Of a stretch of DNA of 64,000 bases, positions 56,950 through 64,000 are shown in pieces. The notes beneath the pieces were generated by a model. That model was not told the DNA's origin. It saw only the letters and a list, made by a program, of their open reading frames with translations, and searched no databases. Source of the DNA: Rhodeus uyekii (taxonomy: Eukaryota; Chordata; Actinopteri; Cypriniformes; Acheilognathidae); contig JAWRVZ010000460.1 in the NCBI GenBank assembly GCA_037043235.1, positions 63,501-127,500 on the forward strand. The letters are read 5' to 3'. How positions within the stretch are numbered: the stretch's first letter is position 1; every line of letters starts with the position of its first letter. The position numbers were made by a program, and so were the translations under genes.

Positions 56950-59218
56950 ATTTTATAAGTTCATGCATCCCTTGAGATGAGACAATCGTCTAAAAACGTG
57001 AAACAGGATGTATGATGTTCTGTTAGGCGATGCTTATCTGAGCTAAACACAAAACTGCAAGGGATAAAGCAGGACAGGTGTCACAGGGAGACTGTGACTA
57101 ACTATTTTATAAAGCGACTCTTACAGGTATGGGACTTAACTCTTATAAACCTGGTCATTGTAAGTGCCACCATTTTGAAGGGCCAATTCCCGCCAATAGA
57201 AAGCACTATTTGTTCTCAGGAATGAGGGGGACCTTCTTGGTTTTATTCTTATTTAAAACTGTTAAATGTTAATAACTATTGTAGTTTGTTTTTCGTTTCA
57301 AATTTTTTAAGTATTTTGTATTATTATGATGACTTATATGTTGGTTATTGGGTGAATGCCTGTCTTGAGTTTTATTTTATTTTTTGTTACCTTGTTTCTA
57401 AATGGTTTAATCCAAGGGGGAGGGGCTTGGCCTTTTTAAGATGGCCTCTCAGAGCTGTAAGGAGGGAAAAGAAAGGGTGAGCGTGACTTAGTTTGGGTCG
57501 ATTTATTGGCACAGCCGAACGTTTGTTTGTGTATTCCTTTTTTTTTTTGGAACGGTGTAATTGTCAGTCATTTTGGATGTTCTCCGTAGATGTCGTTTGT
57601 ACCCCATTGGAAGACCTTTTTTTGCCACTTTTTGGGAATAAACACAAATTTTTGATTGCGATATCACGTCGCTTCATTTTTACTCCACCATCCGCAGGTA
57701 CATTCAGAGAAAGGGGTGCTGCTGTGCACCAAAACCAATCTGAGGCCGCTTGTCTCTGTAACAACAGGGCTTCATTTTATATATCAGAAATGCATCACAC
57801 TATTAAAACAATGTCAGATGCATTTTGCATGCAAATGAGTGTCGTCTGCTGATAAACACAGAAATACTGCAGTGAACACACAGTCTGGTTTGGCATCAAA
57901 TATGATGAATCTTTCATGACGTCTCAGGCCTGGGGAGCAGCCGCGTGCAACTAATGCCCGCATGCACCGAAACCGATCCAACAAATAATATAACTCATCG
58001 ATACTTTGCAATGACAATTCAGACATTTTAAGTTTCTAAATAGCTTTTGGTTCCACTGGATGAGTATAAAAAGCATTGTGAAAAGCTTTCGAATGTCCTT
58101 CTAAATAAAACTAGCTGCAGCACGGCTACGGTTATGACTTGAATAATTTCAGGACAGAAACTGTAGGTAATGGAAACCCAATGCAAAGGGCAGAAAATAG
58201 CAGCTTCACATGTAATTACAGCCGTACATCTGTGCAGAAAGAGCAGGGCAGCTCTGACGTGACCACACGAAAGCCTGATGAAGGGTCAGTCCCTGTAAAA
58301 ACTTATATTTAGGCAGAGTTACGGAGACCTTTAAAACGAGACCTCTACACGAGCAGCAGGATGGAGCAGAAACGACATGCAAAGAGAGTGAGGTGCATTT
58401 AACACACACACACACACACACACACACACGCGTCACTGCACTGTAAAATATAATAACTAACTCTGCTGCCCATCAAACGAGTCAAGAGAAAAACTTAATT
58501 TTTTACATCTGCGTGTCTAAACTCGCAAAAATAACGGTTCCAAAAAGGGTTTTACAGTTTAGTGACATAAGAGAACCTTTTTAAAAGAACATTTTAAGTT
58601 GTTAAGATGACATAAAGGAACCTTAAGATGCTAAACTGAAAGTTTTATGTTCCATGATATCATAATAAAACCATTACCCTCAAAGAAACTTTAATTGCAG
58701 CAGTAATAAAAAAATACCTTCAAGTTTCTATGATGTGAGTCTAATGCCATAAGATCACTTTTAACTTCATATAATATCATTAAAGAACTTTTAAGTTGCC
58801 AGGATGTCATTAGGTACGCATTACTTTCCTATTTTTCCATAAAAGAAACATTAAACTTCATATGATGCTACAAAATAATCTTAAGAAAACCTTTACTGTT
58901 CTAATGCCACAAAATCTTACATTATTCAGCAGAAGGTTTAACTATCGTGCTGCGATTAGAGAAGCTTTAAATGCTTTTGTTATCTAACGCAATGACATTC
59001 AGATATGATTGAAGTGTGCAAATTCTGCTTTCTAATCATGGATGTTCAGGAGATACTAGTAATTACTGTAATATAGTGTGAAAGTCCTTGAAAGAAGTAA
59101 AACAGAAAACACTGAGAAAAAGAGAGGAACTGATCTTAGATATTCACAGGCTATAAATATTCACAGGCGGTGGAGATCAGAGGCAGAAGTCTGGACTGTG
59201 ATGTCCTAACGCAGGTGC

Positions 59219-59250
<32 letters not shown>

Positions 59251-59870
59251 AGAAACCGTTTAACCTTGGAAAGACTGGATTGTTTTCAGTGAGTGAAGGT
59301 CATGCGTGTGTGTGTGGTCAAGTGTGCATGTGTGTGTGCGTATGTGTATGCATGCGTGTGTGTGAGTGTATGTGCGCGCGCATAACCAGGAATCTTCAGT
59401 TTCTCTCTGAATAGTGTCCGTATATAAATAAATCTTGCACACAGAGGGCGATCAGGTTTAGGGGAGGCTTATATTACGGCCAGTCTTTCTGAACGACACG
59501 AGCAGAGTTTCAGTTGAACAGCAATAAAACAGACACACACGTACAGAATCCAGCATAAAGATTCAATTACTGTCAACATTTCTGGATTCAGTATCTGTTC
59601 ATGGCTCTCATATCATGAAAAACAGGGGTTTTCTTATTCTTCTATAACAAAAGAGCCTTATTTACTGACATCCTCTGACACTCACAACTCCCTCTCCAAT
59701 CCACAGATTATTTACAGGAACCAAACTGCTAAACAACTCCTTATGAAACTAAATGAATCTATTTTTACCAAATAAATACTACTACACCTGACCTCACAAA
59801 ACAATGCACATCATGATACCGCACAATTCTACAATGCAATTAATGCCAAAATGTAAGTAACATTAGTGAG
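56950..59870. other. Intergenic/intron sequence, no gene seen
   Basis: Contains (CA)n at 58402-58430 and (GT)n at 59225-59250. 57160-57700 has a TTTGGGAATAAACACAAAT stretch resembling a retroelement LTR end, but no target duplication was found. Confidence 0.5.
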
Positions 59871-59877
59871 GAAAGTG

Positions 59878-60360
59878 AGGCCTGCAGTACTTTGGATGTT
59901 ATTTTGGGTCTTTTGTGACTCCTGGATGAGTCGTCATTGTAATTTTGGTCGGTCGGACACTCCTGGGAAGGTTCACCACTGTTCCATGTTTTCTCCATTT
60001 GTGGATAATGGCTCTCGCTGTGGTTCGCTGGAGTCCTAAAGCTTTAGAAATCACTTCATAACCTTTTCCACCTTTTTTACTTTCCTTCTCATTTTAATTT
60101 CTTTGGCTCTCGGCATGATGTCTAGATTTTGAAGATCCTTTGTTCTACTTCACTTTGTTATGCAGGTCCTATTTAAGTGAATTCTTGATTGAGAACCAGT
60201 GTGGCAGTGATCAGATCCGTGTGCAGCCAGAGAAACTGAACTCAGGTGTGATTAACCACAGTTACGTTATGTTTTAACGGGGGGGGGGGGGGGGGGGGCA
60301 CTTTCTCACACAGGGCCATGTGGGTTTCGATTTAGTTTTGCCATAATAATTACATCCTTT
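59878..60360 (-). mobile_element. Tc1-like transposon fragment, N-terminal half
   Basis: Minus-strand translation around 60115-59880 gives a start (MPRAKEI) followed by KGYEVISKALGLQRTTARAI and WRKHGTVVN, the paired-like HTH region of Tc1 transposases, with small deletions. The catalytic half is absent. A 20-base G run (60279-60298) lies in its 5' part. Confidence 0.75.
60279..60298 (+). repeat. Poly(G) tract
   Basis: Twenty consecutive G after TTTTAAC. Related Tc1 copies, as I remember them, carry a short G run here, so this looks expanded. Confidence 0.85.
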
Positions 60361-61494
60361 ACTTGGACACTAGATTTTGTGTTTACTTGTGTTATCTTTG
60401 ACTAATATTTACATTTGTTTGATGATCTGAAACATTTAAGTTACAATAATCTTTAATAATTAATCTTTGAATCTAATTTCAAAGATTCTCACACACACAC
60501 ACACACACACACATCTAATTTCATTGCTTAAATTACTTTATTATGTTATAAAATATTCTTACATTATTATACATTACTTTCTATTTTTTCAATTTCATTG
60601 TTAATAACTTTAACAACACGATATATGGAAAAACAAATGCCACGAACATATAGAATGAATCTTTTTAAACTTAAGACGGCTTATAATGAACTCGACCATC
60701 ATTGTAGACAATAAAAAAAATGTCAGTAAAGCATACAGTTGGCAGTGAATGACGGCCCCTCACGGCAGGCCACACTGAACCAGCTCCATAAGCACAGCGG
60801 TTTTATTGTGCGATACATCAGTCTGTTTCCTGTTAATTAAGGTGCCTTTTTCTGCCCGGACGAGTTTTTAAAACAAGAGTAAAACCCCATGACGCTCCTC
60901 ACTGTCACACTCCATGGTCAGTATTGTAACACGGCACCATCTTTAGCATGGCACCGATTTCACGCTCGGATTTAAGGTTCAGTATGGACAAAAAGCCCTT
61001 CTGGGCTCTTTTGTGAAATCTCCCAGCATCCTCCGGCTCTTCCAGCACCTCCAGTGTTTGTCTGGGACTTGGCAAACGAGGGTAAATGCTCATTTTGACA
61101 GCCAGACACTGATACATTTCATTACAGACTTCTGACTAACCAAATTGCAATGAATTCAGGCCAAGAACCGCCCATCTAGATGAGCATGTTTAACTGCAAT
61201 TTAAATATCCCACTAACAATAAGCTACTGTGTGAGGATTACAGTTCCTTCTGAAGAACACAACAGCTCTCAAATCACCTTTCGCTACAAATCTGAACTCT
61301 GGATCGAGTTACACGGAAGAATGTGCAGCAAATCTCTCTCAACTGAGATGCAGAACAAGAAGTGGGGGAGAGTACTATAATCCAAAGCTGGTTTTCTTGT
61401 TGAGCAGGTGATCAGATGCACCGCACCATTTTCATTGGCTGGACCAAAAGATCTGTCCTTCAGAGAGAGTATATATGTATACAAAATTTACATG

Positions 61495-61620
61495 TATGCA
61501 TTTGTCAGATGCTTTTATCCAAAGCGACTTGCATTGCATTCAAGAAACTCATTGACATTCTAGTCAGTTCTTGCTTTCCCTGGGAATCGAACCCATGACG
61601 TTGATGTTGCAAGTGCCAGT
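61495..61620 (-). repeat. tRNA-derived SINE, copy 5
   Basis: GCTTTTATCCAAAGCGACTT and GGGAATCGAACCCATGACG, close to the copy at 42250. Confidence 0.75.
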
Positions 61621-62123
61621 CTCTTTCCAGCAGTGACTGTATGATTTTGAGATCCATCTTCTCATGCTGAGGATGATGGAGGGATTCAAACATAACTATT
61701 AATAAACGTTCAAACATTATGTATTAAGAGCTGGGGGTGAAAACCTTTGAACAGGAGGAAGCTTTGATGCCCAAACTTTTCTTATTTTGTTCATTTAGTA
61801 TTGCTTTCGGAAGCAGCAGAAGATATTTAGAGGTTTCCCGGAAGACAAATGAGTACAATTTATCTTTCAATTTGAAGATCAAGGTTTCAAAAGTATCCCA
61901 ATAGGCTGTGTATTTTGAGCTATTTGAGTTGCCATAGTTTGCTGTATCTCTCAATTTTTCCAGTGAGTGCCGCTGGTATCAAAACTCCCACGTATAGACA
62001 AGCGTTACAGTTAATGACACAAACAACATTCCCGTTTGCGAGTCGTTTGTAATAAGATAACACACCCGACTCAACAAACAGTAAAAAAGTGTCTATCCAG
62101 TCTAGATGCAAGTGACTTGGTAA

Positions 62124-62410
62124 GTATTTGCTACTATATGCATGCATATAAAATCTAAATATATTATATGCATGCATATAAAATCTAAATATATTATATG
62201 CATGCATATAAAATCTAAATATATTATATGCATGCATATAAAATCTAAATATATTATATGCATGCATATAAAATCTAAATATATTATATGCATGCATATA
62301 AAATCTAAATATATTACGTATATGCATGCATATAAAATCTAAATATATTACGTATATGCATGCATATAAAATCTAAATATATTATATGCATGCATATGGT
62401 AGCAAATACT
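62124..62410. mobile_element. MITE-like element filled with a 30-bp tandem repeat
   Basis: Outer inverted ends AGTATTTGCTAC (62124) and GTAGCAAATACT (ending 62410). Between them are about eight copies of a 30-bp unit containing ATGCATGCATATAAAATCTA and AATATATT. Each unit starts with the self-complementary ATGCATGCAT. Confidence 0.85.
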
Positions 62411-64000
62411 CCATTAAAAGGATGGAAACATGTACTTCCTCTTCACAGGTGTGCAAGACCACAGCTCCCTTTTGCATCAACTGGTTGCTTTTCAAATTAA
62501 ATGAGAGAGATTTTCAAAAGGCAGGACTTCAGTAGATGTTGCTTATGCATATAACAGCACTTTTTATATTTCAAATTTGCTGCTGCGGCGCACATTGATA
62601 GGGAATGAGTAGGAAAATGTTGTGTTTCATGCCATTATGAGCAGTAAAGAGAGAAAGTAATCGGGAATGCCTATAAAAATGAGCAAAAGTCTCTGCTTTT
62701 AAGTCCAAGTCAAGTCTCGAGTCAATGGTCCACAAGTCCAAGTCAAGATGCAAATCTGTTTATTGTGTGACTTATAAATGCGAGTTTCCATCTCTGCTTA
62801 ATAGTCAAAAATAAAAAAGTATTACATTGTTGTAGTATCAAGAACAAGCAAGATATGTGAGGAGAGAGAACTGAATCCTCACAAAAAAACTAAAACTCAA
62901 GCATAAAACATGGAATAAAAGGCAAAGAACCATGAAACCAGAAGGAATAGATTAAACAAATGAAGTAAAGAAGGATAAACTGAAGGAAAAGTGGGAGAAA
63001 AAGAAAAATCAACCAAGCAGGAAAAAAAACAGCATTTGCGATGGACGAGAAGGATTTCCAAAAGATCGAAAGGAGCAAAAGGAAACATGCAGCTTAAAAA
63101 CGCAAAAGTAGCAACAGGAGGGTCCGTCCCGCCACAGGAGGAGGGGTTGCATGCAGTGATGTCATCGAGAGAGCGGGACCACACAGATGAAGAGAGAGAG
63201 GAGGGAGTTTCTGACCTGTAACTCTTCCAGGACGCTCGATTAGACCAGAAGATCCGTCCTTCAGAGAGAATTATAAAATCCGCCGGCTGAAGAGAGACAC
63301 AGAGATGAGGGGAGGGTTATCATGGTGTCTAACCGTACGGATGGGTGTTAAACATCACACAAATGGAAGAGGAAGAGAGGAGAAGACACTAAAAACAGAC
63401 TTCACATTTGCACACTTTATAAACGAGGAACTGCTACTGATTCAACAAGCAGATGAACATCAAACAATGCATCAAAAATTAGTACTCATTTATTTCAGTA
63501 TCAAGCTGATCATTGGTGGCATTGGACATCAAAAGCATATCAGGGCTTATTTTTCATTATAAAACACATTTCTGAAGCATTAAACAGTTATCCCTTTTTA
63601 TCTACGTTTGTCAATTGAACCTAAACTAAAAAAGACAACAATAACAACAACAACAACCACACATCCATAATATCAGCCCTATCAAAATAGATATGCATCA
63701 GTGCATTTCTACCAGATCAACCCTTTATGTTTTACTGGTTTTGACTTGGGAGTTAAAAATTAAACCTTTAAAAGGATGTGGCACTGAGGGCAGATTGGTG
63801 TGGTTTTAAATCAATGGTTTTAATAGCCTGATGTTATCTTTACACTCATAAAACGCTCACACAGACAACTATGACTCTACGTGAATTCACACACACTCAT
63901 GATTTACTCATACACACAACAGCAGTGGAAATAACACACAATGTATAAAATCCTAAGCAGTGGTATCACTCGCATTTAACAAGGAGTTGTTCACAACCCA
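62411..64000. other. Right end of window, no coding gene seen
   Basis: A possible noncoding exon on the minus strand lies at about 63209-63290 (acceptor CTCTCTTCAG, donor ACAG|GTCAGAAA), which could be a 5' UTR exon of sema4d; unsupported beyond the splice signals. The remaining open frames lack motifs. Confidence 0.4.

Noticed and set aside
57160..57700. Solo LTR
   Set aside because: TG start and an AATAAA near the end are suggestive, but no matching 5-bp target duplication and no partner LTR were found.

Overview
The window looks like nuclear DNA from a teleost fish, most likely a cypriniform (carp or danio relatives). Its protein-coding exons have vertebrate GT-AG introns and match vertebrate genes. 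The rest is dense in (CA)n tracts, tRNA-derived SINEs, hAT, Tc1 and Tigger elements and a Gmr1-type LTR retrotransposon, all typical of fish. The species cannot be fixed by reading alone.

Three genes are recognised, in the order and orientation known from human 9q22: shc3 (minus; only the first coding exon, 3066-3608, with the rest off the left edge), cks2 (plus; complete, three exons, 12164-16634) and sema4d (minus; 14 coding exons, 25905-51112, giving an intact 860-residue class 4 semaphorin with signal peptide, Sema, PSI, Ig, transmembrane and cytoplasmic parts). Human SECISBP2, which lies between CKS2 and SEMA4D, is not seen. In that interval there is instead a chain of five phase-compatible minus-strand exons (20777-24069) for a small, probably secreted protein with one Ig domain that I do not recognise.

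Region by region: 1-3065 is shc3 intron 1, with a CA tract and a 33-bp minisatellite. 3609-12160 is the divergent shc3/cks2 intergenic region, dominated by a 2.3-kb array of about 116 copies of a 20-bp unit, most carrying a full NF-Y (CCAAT) site. 12164-16875 is cks2, whose second intron holds 1.6 kb of CA-rich minisatellite and a three-level transposon nest. 16876-25675 holds transposon copies and the Ig gene. 25676-51149 is sema4d, whose introns carry a structurally complete Gmr1-like retrotransposon (36044-41770) with LTRs that read as identical, a foldback element with 9-bp target duplication, three Tigger-like copies (two in sema4d introns, one outside), CA/TG arrays, and two arrays of one 112-bp unit in opposite orientation flanking six exons. 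51150-64000 is the 5' side of sema4d (noncoding first exons must lie here or beyond), with a hAT MITE carrying a tRNA-Ser-like sequence, hairpins, SINEs and a 30-bp repeat MITE.

The genes do not form a pathway: Shc3 is a neuronal receptor-tyrosine-kinase adaptor, Cks2 a cyclin-dependent-kinase subunit and Sema4d a plexin-B ligand. The interest lies in conserved synteny and in how repeats have shaped the promoters, introns and splice sites.
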